Origin: Hirundichthys speculiger
Lineage: Eukaryota > Chordata > Actinopteri > Beloniformes > Exocoetidae
Reading direction: 5' to 3'
Length of the DNA: 64,000 nucleotides
Assembly: GCA_018398805.1 (NCBI GenBank)
Contig: JAGFBZ010000258.1
Location: forward strand, 1,550,001-1,614,000
Shown here: positions 10,991-23,849 of the stretch, in pieces
How the letters are laid out: each line of letters begins with the position of its first letter
How positions within the stretch are numbered: the stretch's first letter is position 1
Made by a program: the position numbers and the translations under genes
The notes under the pieces: model-generated
What the model was told of the DNA's origin: nothing
Seen by the model: only the letters and a program-made list of their open reading frames with translations
Database searches by the model: none

Positions 10991-13900
10991 AAATACTTCA
11001 AATAGGACTGGCCCAAATAGCATGTTCTGAGCTCTGGAGCTCTGGTGGTTGTCTCTCTAGTATAATGCGCTGAACAAGTGTGTGAGTCCAAACAACTGTA
11101 GCCCAGACGCATGACCGAACAAAAGGGAAGCACATGTGCTAAACCCAAAGAGCGTAGTGCACATGCCCAAAACCAAAAGGAGCGTGAGAGCTCGATGGAA
11201 GGTAACTTGAATTCCAGTTAAAAAATTATGATCCCTTCTAGAAATAAGCACAATCGAGAAGTCTATTGACATTACTCAATTTAATGTGTTTCACACTGAG
11301 GTATAACTGCCAAAATTTTGGTAGTTGGCTGTTTGTGAAAGTCTAACACCCCAAGTGTGTCCTTTGAATTGAATTAAAACAAGTTTGGAAAAAAAATTGT
11401 TAAAAAAAAGGTTTTGTGTAGTAAGTGTTGCATGACTCCTTTTAGTTAGACACCAGGCTGTCTGCTGAAGTATAATGTGGGAATTGATAGGTCCTGATAA
11501 TGCTTTTTTCTAATATATTAAATAAATTTGTCATGAATGATAAATCTGTTGACACAGTTTGTGCTCCTGCCAGTGTTGCACACCTGAATACCTCTGCACA
11601 ATATTTAAGTTTTTTGAAGCAGTCAATAAGAAACTTTCATGAATATGTCAGCATCAGAGACATGTCTAAAGCCCACGCCTCTCACACCTTTCCATTTACT
11701 GCACCGACTTGTTAATTATTCAGACAATCACTTTTTAACAGAAAAACTGTTTGGACCAGTCACAAACATTGGTAGAGTTGCCCTTAAAAATATTACTTTG
11801 CTATTCAAGGCAGAAGGGGATGTAACCATACAGCAACGGTTCAGACAAAAGATGGGGAAAAAAAAAAAAAAAAAGAATCTGCTGCACAGTATAAATGCAC
11901 TCACATGACGGCGAGGTGGACAAAGATACAAATTGTTTCCTTCAGGCTGCAAAACTGAGGAACAGAGCTCTTACAGAGTTGTCAGTCATCAAGTCACTGA
12001 CGGTCCGGCTGGAAATAATTCAATGATTTAAGGTTCACATGAGCAGCGAGGGTAGAGGGAAGGCAGTGCATCTGTGAGGAATTTTAAAGAAGAACAGTAA
12101 CACGTGTGTGTGTGTGTGTGTGTGTGTTGACTCTGCTGTCAGCTCGCCAGAATACACACTGCGCTAATTCCTCCTGCATATGGTTGAATTAATGCGTGAG
12201 AGACAGAGAGATGAAGAGAGTAAATCTGTTTTCCTGAATCTCATCCCAGTGTTTGTCTTTGTTTGTTTTAATTAACAAACAGCTGATGGGAATAAACTGA
12301 GCGCATCTCATACCGTGTGTGTGTGTATGTGTATTATTCACTGACTATTTAGTGGTGATCTATGAAACATTTACAACAATCAGATGACACTGGGCAGTTA
12401 TTCATGAATCAGGAACGACTATTTGGCCCTTAATTAAACATAAATCTCTAAACGAGCCATTTATGATCAACTCTGATCCGACTGAACAGTAGAAAGCAAC
12501 TACTCATTACTAATTACTTATTTACCCTGGCACTTGCTCTGGTGTAAACAATTTATTCCACAGAACATTTGGAATCAAACAAACAACCAAAAAAAAAAGA
12601 TTCACATTCACACCAGCAGCCAACTTAGGGTCACTGGTGGGTCATTGACCTTCAAGTTAAAATGTCCATCTATCCAACTTTTAGCTAGGTAACATTACTT
12701 TAGCTTGTTAGCACTTCACACTGTCCTGACTTGACCTCCTAACTGTGAATAAAGACCTAACGGAGGAGAGTCATTCTTATTTTAAAGCTACAGTAATATG
12801 GCTTGTCGTGATGTCACCTGTACTAAGAGAGCACTGGAACTGGTTTTTACGTAGAGAGAACTGGAACTGGTTTTGAGATGGCCAATGTCTGGGAAACAAA
12901 GACGCTCCTTTACAGTAACAAGTCCAGGATTGTGCCATCTGTTCTTGAAAGCACTGCAGGCCCTCCTTTACCATCACTGCTTTGTCTGCAGTCTGTCTGC
13001 ACGTGTAGTTTGACATCTGTAAAGAGAGGTGTTGGGAGTCTGGAATATGCCCCTACAGCCATGAATCACACAAAGCTGCATCCCCAACATCCCAGCCGTG
13101 TCCTCGTCATTGCGCTGAGTTTGACTATTTTATGTTCCATTGATCTTACATTCCTTGTGATGGTAAAGGACGGAAAAGGTTTCAAGATTCTATCCCTTTG
13201 CTCTCCAGTTTACTTCTGTCTTACGCGCTCTGTGTTTCTCCCTCAGGCCATCTGGATTTGGAGTCTTATTCTGGGCATCAGCTGGCCTTTTTCAAGTAGA
13301 TGCTTCTAAATACATGTAAACAGCTTCTTTTTAGATTTAAAAAAATATCTGAATTATGACATGTGAGGGGCAGAACTCACATTCTTCCAGGGCTTTGCAG
13401 ACACGTGCCTTCCTGGGCTAGTCGTTGCCTCCAGTTATTCCAGGCAAAGTAGACAGATTCAGGACTCATCTCACCGTCAGTGATGGTCTTATCCTTGCTG
13501 CGAAATTACGAGAACATAGCCAGGGATTTCTTGGGAGGTTCAGGGCATCGACATTCAGGCCTTTTGTCCTGACCTTCATGCTAAATGGGTGTCTTCTGAA
13601 TTAGTGGGAGTTCTGTACTGTTTATTTCAAAACAGGAAGTTTTCGTATCTTACAAAAGCCACAAATGCAGTACTAAAGAAAAGTTTTGATTGGTACTGCC
13701 ACCTAGTGGATACCATTTTCATGGTATTTGGATAGCCCCTATTGCTAGCAGAAATGATCCAGAAAAATGCTACAAAAATTAGTAATACACACAGACGCTA
13801 TACAACCGGTAGTTACAGCAGGCTTTACTAGTTCTGTTGTTGTTCTTAAACTTCAATACTTCATCCTCTAAGTTTCCTTCACTCAGTGACATTTTTATCT

Positions 13901-15505
13901 AGCAGAAGCAGGATTATCTAAGTGGTTGAAAGAGAAGATGGAAACAACATCTGAGGATCAGTTAATTATATTTCATGTAACCCAAAATATATCTCGCTTT
14001 AATCAACATCGACAGAAAATTATGAAAATCCACGCACCGGAATCAATTGACTCAGTTTAATAATCCTTGTACAGATCTTTACATAAAAATTCAATTGCTG
14101 TGGGGTTCTGTAAATATCATGATCTAGTTATTCTTAAAAATAGACATGTATTAGAAAAGTGAAATGAGATATGCTTATTTGGGCTCTGCATCTGGCACAG
14201 CACAACTGAAGGCAGAACATCAGCTGTGTTCATAATGGTGTCTGTACACATAATCTATTCAATTCAATCTGCGTTTGCCTCAGCTGACAGAAGGAAACAG
14301 CCACATGCTGTCATTCTCTTCACCTGAGCAACGATGGCGGTGTGCAGTGAGCATGCAGCAGCAACAGATATTCAGCAGGACATCAGCAGTTTTTAATTAC
14401 CTGTCTGATGTTAAACTCAACATGCGTACAGAGCTGTGCCACTTTGTATGTCTAGACTGTAGCTTGATGAGCAGCTTTATCAATATGACAAATGATCACA
14501 ATTTACCCTATAACACACACATGCTTGAAATTCTTTGCATGTGATGACAGTCCCTCAAGGTTTTGCTGAAAGTCTTAACTTGGTCAGGATTTTGATTTTC
14601 TGTCCACAGAGGATTCATTTGACTTATTCCAGTGACCCTTTTCTTCTACATCCAAACAGGGGTTTTGTTACATTCAGTCAAATTGCCTCAAAACAGCTCA
14701 AAGAACAGACTTAAATTTATATGAGCCTCTCACGAACCACACAGAATGAAAAAAAACAATTTTTCTTTTAAACTTTTCATATAATATGAAGAGATTGGAA
14801 TTTTCTACAGTTTATTAGCTGTATGCTTATAACATTCACAAGATGCACATCAATGCTGTAAAAATGTCCCATATTGTTAGAAGTCTAAGAAATATTGAGA
14901 GATTTTTCTTCAAAATCAACTTTCTCTTATCTCGTTTATATCTAAATACAGTCAAAATCACAGCAACTGCAACTGTATTTAATGCCTGGCTTTAAGAAAT
15001 CATTATTTGGAAAGTGTCTTGCTAATAGGGACAATGATCCATTGATCTACACGATACATTGATTTAATGATGAACCATATAATAGTGTAGTAAAAATATC
15101 AGACATTCATACACACAATCCTAATCAATAAACATCATCAAGTGGAATGCAGAAATCAATATGTGAAGATGTATTTTAGTTGGCGTTGTAGTGATTGTGT
15201 GATATTGATAAATTGATTGCTAGCTCCTGAATCAAATCAAATCAAAATCTTTTCATGACAGACTCTGATATTGTCAAAGACTGAATCGTCAGTCCAGTTA
15301 TTCAACATGACATCAAGTTGTGATGAAAATTACATTCCTACTTGGTAACCGGGTAACTACAACTTTCCATGTAGGTCATTATTTAGACCTGTTCCAGATT
15401 TCTGATAATTTTACTGTGTTCCAGAAGATGTGGAACTTTAAAGATAAGGTAAGGGATTTCTGGATGATGTCATGTCTGTTGACATTTGAACACAAAACAT
15501 CAACT
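10991..15505. other. Long non-coding stretch; GT microsatellite, one GC-richer block, no gene seen
   Basis: 12104-12128 is a GT repeat. Around 12660-13720 the sequence is more GC-rich, with a near-duplication of ACTGGAACTGGTTTT at 12834-12875. A plus-strand frame at 12878-13309 covers part of it but has no recognisable domain and no splice or start context. The block could be an old repeat. The rest is anonymous AT-rich DNA. Confidence 0.4.
12104..12128 (+). repeat. (GT)n microsatellite
   Basis: About 12 GT units; a shorter imperfect GT tract follows at about 12316-12332. Confidence 0.93.
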
Positions 15506-15739
15506 CTGTGGCTGTAGCTCAGAAGGTTGGCGGTTCGATCCCGGTTCCTACTGTCCACATGCCAAAGTGTCCTTGGGCAAGACACTGAACCCTAACTTGC
15601 CCTCAGTGGGTCTGGCAGCATCTTGTATGGTAGCAGCCGCCCACTAGTGTGTGAATGTGTGGGTGAGTGACACTGTAAACTGCTTTGAGGGCACCTTGGT
15701 GTGGATAAAGCGATATATAAGTGCAGTCCATTTCAAACC
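15506..15739 (+). repeat. tRNA-derived SINE-like repeat
   Basis: Seen: GTAGCTCAG (box A-like) and GGTTCGATCCC (a good Pol III box B), then AAGTGTCCTTGGGCAAGACA, a GTGTGAATGTGTG segment and the end GCGATATATAAGTGCAGTCC. Known: this order marks a very abundant short interspersed unit of percomorph fish. The A-box to B-box distance is too short for a working tRNA, so it is a repeat. Exact ends and target duplication were not fixed. A small ATTTCAAAC duplication sits at the 3' edge. Confidence 0.7.
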
Positions 15740-17205
15740 ATTTCAAACATCGGTGCATGAGCACAGACCTGTTTCTAGCTGACAGAGCCAGGGCTATGAA
15801 TAAAGGGTGTTTTTTTTTTTTTTTTAACAGTGTACTCATAAGGAAGGGCAGCAGCAAAAGGTGAGGAGATATTTCACTGAAGATGACAAAAGGTTTTCTG
15901 GGTTGAAATTGCGTAAAATCCCTTTACCCTACCCTTAAAACAATTATTCTAAATATCTAATCCTAATTTTTTTTGGCAACTGGTGGAGCTGACGGCATTT
16001 AGGTGGCACAGAGAACAACAATTATCAGGTAAGAACATTTCATTTGGACTTGGATTTGTCAGTAAACTTTTGCATCTTATCGAGACTCATGTTATTCTGG
16101 ATCAATTCCTATTCAAATATCTTCTAACTTAATAATAAAGATGCACAAATGGACACACACACACACGTAAATAATGCAAACAGATCCTCAGACCCTTTCT
16201 TTCTAAATAGGATTTATAAAAAAAAAGGATACTTTAATCTTTCCGGTTAAACTTGTTACAACAGAAGTAGGTGATTATTGAAAGCTTCAAACTACTGTCT
16301 CACCCTTAGTGAATGTGTGTGTGTGTTTTTGTGTGTTTGTGTGTGTGACGAATAGCTCCAGGACGAAATGGAGTGCAAAGCTGCATACAAAAGATTATCA
16401 TTTTCTCATTCTCTCCTCTAAACTAACAAAGGAGCTGAAGAAAGATGCCCAAATAGACAGAAACAAAAGTGAAGGAAAGTTAAAAACAAACAAATACATT
16501 TTTATGAAATGTCAAAAAAGATTAATATAGTGCAGAGCATCACACACACTCGTGCTTAACATTGTTATTCAGTCTGTACTTTGTTCTACAGCAGTAGCCT
16601 GAAGCTAGCGTTCATCCAGGCTCAGCAAAAAGGAAAGTCAGTAAGAGGCTGCATTCTAAAGGAAATTTAATGAATATGACACATTCCTCAGTCAAAGAAA
16701 AGGCACTGCAATATTTACAAGACAACTTTTTATTCTTAATCAAAATGTCCCCAGAGAACACTGATTTAAACACCAGTGCAAGTGGCTGAGGCACAAAGAT
16801 AGCTCAACCAAAATGCTAAAGTTTTTAGATGTGAAGTTTCTTCAATAGCTGAACCGATAAAATGGTAAATTGCAGGTGTTCAATGATCCATGAAATTCCA
16901 ATTATCTCAGTTGTGCAGGGGTGGAGGTAGATTCTTTTTTTTTTAATGAACTTTATTTAAAAAACGTGATTAATTTAACTTTTATTTATTTATTTAACTT
17001 TAAAGTTTAAGTTAAAACTTATGATGTCATAGAAAACGTGTTATCAACCACTCAGACGAAAGGTAAACAAGCAGGTTTCAGAAAGTTTTTCACCAGCGTT
17101 TACTGGAGACACTGACAAACAGATCTCAGAGCAGCTTCAATTAACAATGTCTTAACAACCTTTGAGAAGAGACATTTAGTTTCATTCACCTAAAACATCA
17201 ATCTA
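15740..17205. other. Non-coding, no gene seen
   Basis: T run at about 15809-15825 and an interrupted GT tract at about 16313-16347. Otherwise anonymous. Confidence 0.45.
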
Positions 17206-17799
17206 GGGTCCTGCTTCAGAAAGCAGGTTCATCAAAAGTTAGTTAGTAACAATTAATAGTTAATTGTTAAAAATAGACTAACTCTGAAATAACAAACCCT
17301 CACATAAGAAACTCTGAGTTACTGGTTCAAATCAAAGGTTTGGAGTTGGTTCTGTTGACTCTGAGTTACTGCAACCATAAAAAAAAAAAAAAAAACGTCG
17401 ATAAAACTCTGTTATGGTGGATTGACACAGCAGCATTACACCGACGTACAGGGGATGGTGTTTCTGATGATTCTTTGTCATACCAAAAACAACCAATCAA
17501 GTTTCTTCCTGTTCACTACACAAATAACCCGCCTGCCTTGAATCAGTCCCGCCTCCGTGTACGATTTCATTGGCTAGCTCTAGCTGTGTGTTGAAGCGGG
17601 AAAAGTTGAAAATCCCCCAACTTTTGATGTCAAGACTATCCATGAAACCAGCAATTCAGTTTGGCGGACAGATGTCGCCCCATTAAAGGTCTACGGAGAC
17701 CGACGCAGACGTTGCATGCAGTGTACATGTGAATACACTGTTACAGTGATTTACCATGCCAACGCCAGGGAAATGGAAAAGATCCAACTAGATCTTCCA

Positions 17800-18561
17800 G
17801 GTCTTACTGTACGTAAACTGATGGAGCGGGATCAGCGGATGCTGAAGTGCATAGTGCAAAGAGGTTGCCAACTTTCTGCAGAGTCAATCTCTACAGACCT
17901 CCAAACTTCATGTGGCCTTCAGATTAGCTCAACAACAGAGAGCAGAGTGAAAGGAACTCTGAATGCTTCAGCAGACCAAGACATTTTGGACAATTCCATT
18001 GCTCCCAACTTTGTGGGAACAGTTTGGAGCTGGTCCCTTCCTCTTCCAACATGACAGTGCACCAGTGCACAAAGCAAAGGTCCATAAAGACATGGATGGA
18101 AGAGTCTGGTGTGGATGAACTTGACTGGCCTGCACAGAGTCCTGACATCAACCTGATAGAAGACCTTTGGGATGAATTAGAGCAGAGACTGAGAGCCAGA
18201 CCTTCTGGTCCAACATCAGTGTTTGACCTCACAAATGTGCTTCTGGAAGAATGATCAAAAATCCCCATAAACACACTCCTAAACCTGGTGGACAGCCTTC
18301 CCAGAAGAGTTGAAGCTGTTCTAGCTGGACCCATGTCATATTGATTAGGAATTAGATGTCCTTCCATCCATCCATCATCTATTCCCACTTAATCCAATGC
18401 AGGGTCACAGGGATCTGCTGGAGTCTATCCCAGCTCTCTTTGGGCGAAAGGTAGGGGTCCTCCCTGGACAGGTCGCCAGTCCATCACAGAGGAACGAGAT
18501 GTCACTTAAGCTAACATGTGAGTCAAGGCAGGTGAGGGAATACTTTTGGCAATATAGTGTA
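17800..18561 (+). pseudogene. Tc1-like transposon, deleted, nested in the Harbinger-like element
   Basis: Seen: an N-terminal segment (GATCAGCGGATGCTGAAG, then AACTTTCTGCAGAGTC) is joined at about 17945 directly to the 3' part of the transposase gene. That 3' part encodes the block around LDWPAQSPDINLIEDLW, including the usual SPDxNxIE catalytic-region motif. The right end TACTTTTGGCAATATAGTGT is a recognisable terminal repeat; the matching left end is not found. Missing: the middle of the transposase, including the first catalytic Asp region. Frames are also broken. A 154-codon minus-strand frame here is only an antisense shadow. The copy is inactive. Confidence 0.75.
18361..18496 (-). repeat. 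Short interspersed repeat, 136 bp, with 7-bp target duplication
   Basis: Seen: AGATGTC occurs immediately on both sides (18354-18360 and 18497-18503), and the interrupted Tc1 sequence continues smoothly once the insert is removed. The insert has a CCATCCATCC end and the core GGATCTGCTGGAGTCTATCC...GGACAGGTCGCCAGTCCATC. The same core, reversed, is at 33077-33200. Strand is set so that the CCATCC/GGATGG microsatellite is the 3' tail. Confidence 0.7.
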
Positions 18562-18909
18562 TTTGGATTTATCAATATACTTTCCTGGTGCAAATGTGGC
18601 TCCATTCAAACCAGTGCATTTTCAATCAACAAAATGACCTGCCCTTGTTCTGATGTTTTCAAAATGCCCATTATTGTTTGATTTCAACTTTAGACTTAAA
18701 GTGAGGGGAAGTCAAGGTTTGTGGAACACAACCTGCTTTGAGTCAGGTTATGGTTTGAGTTACTTCGATATCTCAAACAAGCTTGATTTCACCCTCTTTC
18801 TCTGTGTTAAGTTACTTCACTTTGTGAAACAGAAAACTGTGAGCTTCCCTCATTTCAGGATCAACATTCTCAGAGTTTGCAAAAAAGCCCGCTTTCTGAA
18901 ACAGGCCCC

Positions 18910-20301
18910 AGTTTCAATCAGTCGCTAACTTGCAGCTTCTACTCACATTGCAGAGAACACAGGGAGGGAAAGGAGTAAAAAATCACACAAACACACACAC
19001 ACACACGCTCCTACGGTCAGTTTTGTATTTAGAAAGACGTTTCATGGACTGTGAGAGGAACCTAGCAAATCAATAAAACATTCCTCTCAATTTGGACTTT
19101 AAGCAAATTCTTAATGCTACTAGATGCAGTGATTTTTCTAAATAAAACACACAAAGAATAACCACATCAACAGGAGTGAGGAGCCAAATGAAGTTATCTT
19201 TCCCCTTCAGTTTAAGCTTTGAACCACCCTCATGAACAACCACCAGATCCTGATCAATGGTGATACAACCACTGTGTCCAGTGAGAATGTTGAGGATAGA
19301 AGGTTCAGACCACCTAGCTGATAGTTCTGCTTCAACACCACTAATATGACTAATATGGTGTGCCAGAAACAAGACAGGAGGAGCCTATATCTATGCTCAA
19401 GGCAGATGGAGAAAATGAAATGCCTGCAGTGGTACATGAAAGACTCGAGGTGCTAATTACAACTAAAATATACAGTTAAATATCTGGAAGGTTGCAGTTG
19501 CCTGTTAGCAAATTATTTGACTCAGTGAATGAATAGAAGGTTGTTGATCGGGTTCTCACAGAGAAACATTTCTCACGATAGTCCCTGACATCAAGAGATA
19601 CGGACTCTTTTAGCCTCATACACTCTCTGTCCCAGAGTAACAGGAGTGGATTAATAATTATCACGACCCAGCCAAAGACCTAATGTGAAATTATATTTCT
19701 TATGTAGAAATACTTTTTTAAACTCTTTCTTTAGGTTAACATGAAAGATGGGGTATGAAAAAAATAACAAAACAAACAACACCCTAGAGTAGGAATCTGA
19801 GGTAAAGTTACAGAAGGCTGACTGCTGACAGTCGCTTAAAAAAGACAGGATATATAAAAAAAAACAGATAATTTTAGTATGAGGTGTAAGACAATAAATG
19901 GGATTTACTGAAAGTACTACCACATGCCTGGAAGAAGAAGTTCACACTTTCATTTATCTAACACAATAGAGCGACTCGGACTTCTAAATAATTAATTTTA
20001 CCACTAAATTGCTTTTGATTGAGTCATGTTTAACAGCACTGTCCTTGTTTTTAATTAATTTGCATTTTTGTATGCTGTTTTTCAGCCCACCTTTTATCAG
20101 CACAGAGTCTTTCAAGTTCATTTTGAGTAAATACTCTAAACTACTTTGAATGAATGCAACTATGACCAGGAAAGCGATGGCCATTCTTTATTCTTCATTC
20201 AAGCGTTGGTGTCTGGCTCAGTATGACACTGAAACTACTCCAATCCGAATGTTTCTCCTTACTGCCACTGGCATATTGTTATTATAAGTTAGTGTATTTA
20301 T
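18910..20301. other. Non-coding, no gene seen
   Basis: Short CA tract at 18991-19006. Otherwise AT-rich anonymous sequence. Confidence 0.45.
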
Positions 20302-21481
20302 TAGGAATGCACGATAACTGTTTTTTTAAAACCGATACCGATAACTTACAGATACTGATAACCGATAACACACACATATATCTAAGATCATTACATCAAT
20401 ACTATGAACAAAACCAATAACATTTTTGACTCTATAAATGAACAGATTTTTTTTTCTAATGAAAAACTATTGGCAAGCCTCTCAAACATTTTCGTAAAGC
20501 TATCAAACAAACCTATTTGATATCTCACATCAACTTAAATAAGGTTCATTACTGACTGATATAAAAAATAAAGGCTCCTTGAACTGATGGAAATACATGC
20601 ATCAGATCTACCAACTGAAAAAGTGCATTCCAGAAGTGTACAAAAAAATAAATATACATAGAAAATTAATGCACTGACACAAGTTAGATTCAAACATTTC
20701 TATGTAAACAAACTAAAAAAGTGCATTCTTCAATGACACAGTGCATAATGCACAGTGCATAAAACACTGACACAAGTTAGACTTGTCCGTGTAAACAAAC
20801 TGAAAAAGTGCACTCCGTAGTAACAAAAAAATACGTTTGAAGGATTTTGGCTTGTGGAATTCAAATGAATACCTTTAATTAAAGTAAAAAAAAAAAAAAA
20901 ATTCCCTCATGGAAGCTTTAGATGAGACAGTGAGAGGGGAGGGGAGGAGGGGACTTGCTGCTGGCTTGCTCACATTAGCGTCTTTAGTAGCTCAGGCGTC
21001 CTCATACGATTTCATAACTCTGCTGAAGCGATGGTTATGTTTCAGATGCCTCATCGAGTTTGACGTATTAAAGCTTCTGCTATTTTTCCCTCCTGGTGGA
21101 ATTCGCTTGTAGTAAATTCCCACGTTCCCTCATTTGCTAGTCGTTCTTTCGGCCTTTTCTATTTTTTCTATTTTTGATGTGTAACATGTGGGAAAATACT
21201 GCGAATATCAATTCAAGTCAGCAACTACCAAAATTATGACCGAGTTAACAAGTTGTTTTCTGGCATGAGGGGGCATTCCTGATTTCACTTATAGAGGAAT
21301 CGTTTTTCTGATTATGCCAACATCACTTGAACGTGACATTCACTGCCGGTCATTCAGGTCTCAGTGGGAGCGAGGCACTGGCGTGTTGCCAAAACATATA
21401 TGTTATCGGGGCTATTCGTCATGATATCGGAGTGACGTCATAATTTCCTTTTATCATCCCGATAATTATCGTGCACCCCTA
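20302..21481. mobile_element. hAT-like non-autonomous element, about 1.18 kb
   Basis: Seen: the left end TAGGAATGCACGATAA and the right end (reverse complement TAGGGGTGCACGATAA) are inverted repeats. CCGATAAC/GTTATCGG-type motifs recur near both ends. Inside, a block of ACACTGACACAAGTTAGA...GTAAACAAACT.AAAAAGTGCA is present at least twice (about 20660-20810). The flanking octamers GTATTTAT and GTTTTATT agree only partly, as expected for an old hAT insertion. No transposase is encoded; the 67-codon frame at 20909 is not a known domain. Confidence 0.65.
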
Positions 21482-23496
21482 GTTTTATTCAATGTTTTAC
21501 TACTTTGCTGGAGTCTGTATGGTACTGGTTTCCAGCTGAAAATAAGACAGCATGTTTCACGCATATGTTGTATGGAAATGTTGCAGAACGACAGAACGAA
21601 TGAGTTTGAGAGTCTGGCATGTTTTTACAGCACTCTGCTCTCCTTCTGTCTTTGTTCATCTCATTCGTCTTAAACACATGCCGTTTCCATTCTTCCTCTC
21701 CTCCACTTCGCCTCTTTGTTTCTCCATCTCCCACGCTCCCCTTCCCCTCTACCTAATCGCCATCTTTGACGTTTGGCTTTATTTTTCAAACTCACTTGCC
21801 AGCTCTCACCACCTCTCTCCATCTCTCTTTCTCTCTCTCTCTTTTCTGACCGGAACATTCAGGTTTTCTTCTGCTTCATCACATTTGTCTGCTTGTCACG
21901 TCTTTGAAACCGTACTGTAAAAACAGGATCATCTCCTCTGCTGTTGCCCGAGGAGCTTTGTAACACATCCACACACAAACACAAAGCTCGTTGGCGCTGC
22001 ACTTGAAGCTGTTATGACTTGTGTCATGTTCAGTCTGTTTACAAGTAGATAATTTGCATCTGTTAGAGGAAAATGTCGCTTTTTTTGTCTATTACATTTC
22101 CTTCTATTTAAAATTAAAGTAGCTGTAATGAAAGCCCACCACTCATTTCACAGCAGCTCACATTTTTGGGCTCAGTGACAGCGGGTTCTTGTCTTGAAAA
22201 GATAACAAATTATCAACAAATTCAGCCGCAGCATGTATGTGTGTCATGCTCTCGAAAGGAACATTTTTACCTCTTAGACATTTTTGAACAGCAACATGCT
22301 GGTGATTTGACTTGCCTACATAGGAGCACGATCTGAGAGCTGAACCCAGAAAAGCCTCACATTCAGGAGCTTCAGCACATTAGCAAAGACTAACTTCTAC
22401 AAATATCACATAGTGACTGTTTTCTTTTGCCAAGGCTGCAGAATCATTTTACAAGATTGCTATTCTGAAGGTGGGAAAGTGTTTTATTGTGCACCAGGGT
22501 CAGTGTGGTTCCCTTAAGTTCGGGAATACATAAAATAAAAGGTCAAGCTTCACCAAAACTAATCAGTCTTCCCTGAGTCTGTGGCTGAACATTTAACTTC
22601 ATTCAGGTAAAATTTTGTTCATGCATTTCTAAAACATCCCGCTGAATAGCAAACCGACAGAAACTGTGCTGGGACCAGGTGTCATGGGACTGGGGCCACA
22701 TATGCCAACACCAAGTCCTTTGAGTCCTTGAAGCACAATCATCCAGTTCATAGTGATTTAATCAGAGGACTAACCTCCAGGTTAGCAAACATCATAAAAA
22801 TCATTGCAAACCGTGGCCACTCTTCTCAATAAGAGAGGCACCCCAGGTTGTTTGTGAACGGTCTCAGAAGTGTCCTAGCAGTGACTATTGCTCTGCTTCA
22901 CCAAGATAAGCACCAAGACAGCTGTCAGTGCTGATCTTTTTTTTGTCAAAATAACAGGAGCATATTTCTGGAATTTCATTAGAGATCCAGCATGTCAACA
23001 TTCTTCCCTGTTTTGTCCTTCCTCTCACGCCGAATCAGTGTCTTCCATCTTCTCTGGGCAGAGAGATCTTTCAGCCAATTTACCCACCATCACACCAGCC
23101 ATGAAGGAGTAGATGTGTAGCTTCTTTGGTTCGCAGTAGTACACCATGGTTGTTAGAAGGTAGAAAATGACAAAAAAAAATTCAATAATCAGCATCGCTT
23201 GTAGTCGTGTCTGGAAAAAGCCCCAAGTACAACACGTTACTGCCACCAGCAGATAAATATGGCACCATTTCACAGTTCTCAGGTAGCCTGTATTTACATG
23301 TGACAGATCCATGACCTAGTCAGCCAACTGGACTCAAACTTGTTCGTCAACATCATGTTGGCCTGTGCAGTAAACAAGTTAGAGAGTATAAGATTTAATT
23401 TCAATCATCCTTTTCATTAGGAACAGTTGCAGAAATGACAGGACACGGCAAGTCTTTTATATAGCTACAGTTTTTGGAGCGGATCATATCTAATAT
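21482..23496. other. Non-coding with a pyrimidine-rich tract; one unassigned hydrophobic frame
   Basis: 21640-21850 is strongly C/T-rich, ending in CT repeats. 22600-22900 is anonymous. The minus-strand frame at 23025-23312 is listed separately. Confidence 0.4.
23025..23312 (-). other. Unrecognised 95-codon frame with hydrophobic segments
   Basis: It opens with ATG on the minus strand at 23312. The peptide has hydrophobic stretches near residues 18-32 (YLLVAVTCCTWGFF) and 38-58 (LQAMLIIEFFFVIFYLL), then a charged tail. The layout loosely recalls small tetraspan (MARVEL-type) proteins, but no diagnostic motif is present and there are no clear splice signals. A chance frame or a processed-pseudogene scrap is as likely. 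Confidence 0.13.
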
Positions 23497-23849
23497 CATC
23501 TATAGACTGTACAAAAAGAACTGGACAAATTTCTCTGACATAACCAATGGCTATTCTGAGAACTTTGAAGCCTCTTCCCATCCTCAGACTGTGCAGCAAC
23601 ATGTGAAAAATGAGTGGAATGAGCAGCGTTGGAAACCAGCTGGAACATGCAAACCTTGGTTCCATTAATACAAGCTGTTTTTGCTTGGCCTATGCTAATC
23701 TATGATTCAAACTGATTCTGATTAAATCTGTCAATCCATCATCATTCCAATGGTGACATTTGAAACAAGTAATGCTGGTGTTTAGATGAGACTGGTCTGG
23801 AATACAATTGAACGGAAACCCTTGATGAGCTGACAAGTAGATGACAGCA

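Larger units (their letters stand above)
17206..18909. mobile_element. PIF/Harbinger-like non-autonomous element, split by a Tc1 insertion
   Basis: Seen: the left end GGGTCCTGCTTCAGAAAGCA is mirrored by the right end, whose reverse complement is GGGGCCTGTTTCAGAAAGCG. Several CTCTGAGTT motifs follow inside the left end and one (as CTCAGAGTT) lies inside the right. Known: this terminus and the CTCTGAGTTA motif are typical of a short Harbinger-like family in fish. Inferred: one element whose middle was later invaded by the Tc1 copy at 17800-18561. The expected 3-bp TWA target duplication is not preserved. Confidence 0.62.

Noticed and set aside
12878..13309. 143-codon plus-strand frame with hydrophobic C-terminal half
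   Set aside because: No recognisable motif, and an equally open minus-strand frame overlaps its start; the area looks like an old GC-richer repeat.
15506..15560. Possible tRNA gene
   Set aside because: Box B is good but box A is too close and no cloverleaf forms; the following 180 bp match a SINE-like repeat.
17924..18388. 154-codon minus-strand frame
   Set aside because: It is antisense to the Tc1 transposase remnant and runs into the inserted short repeat.
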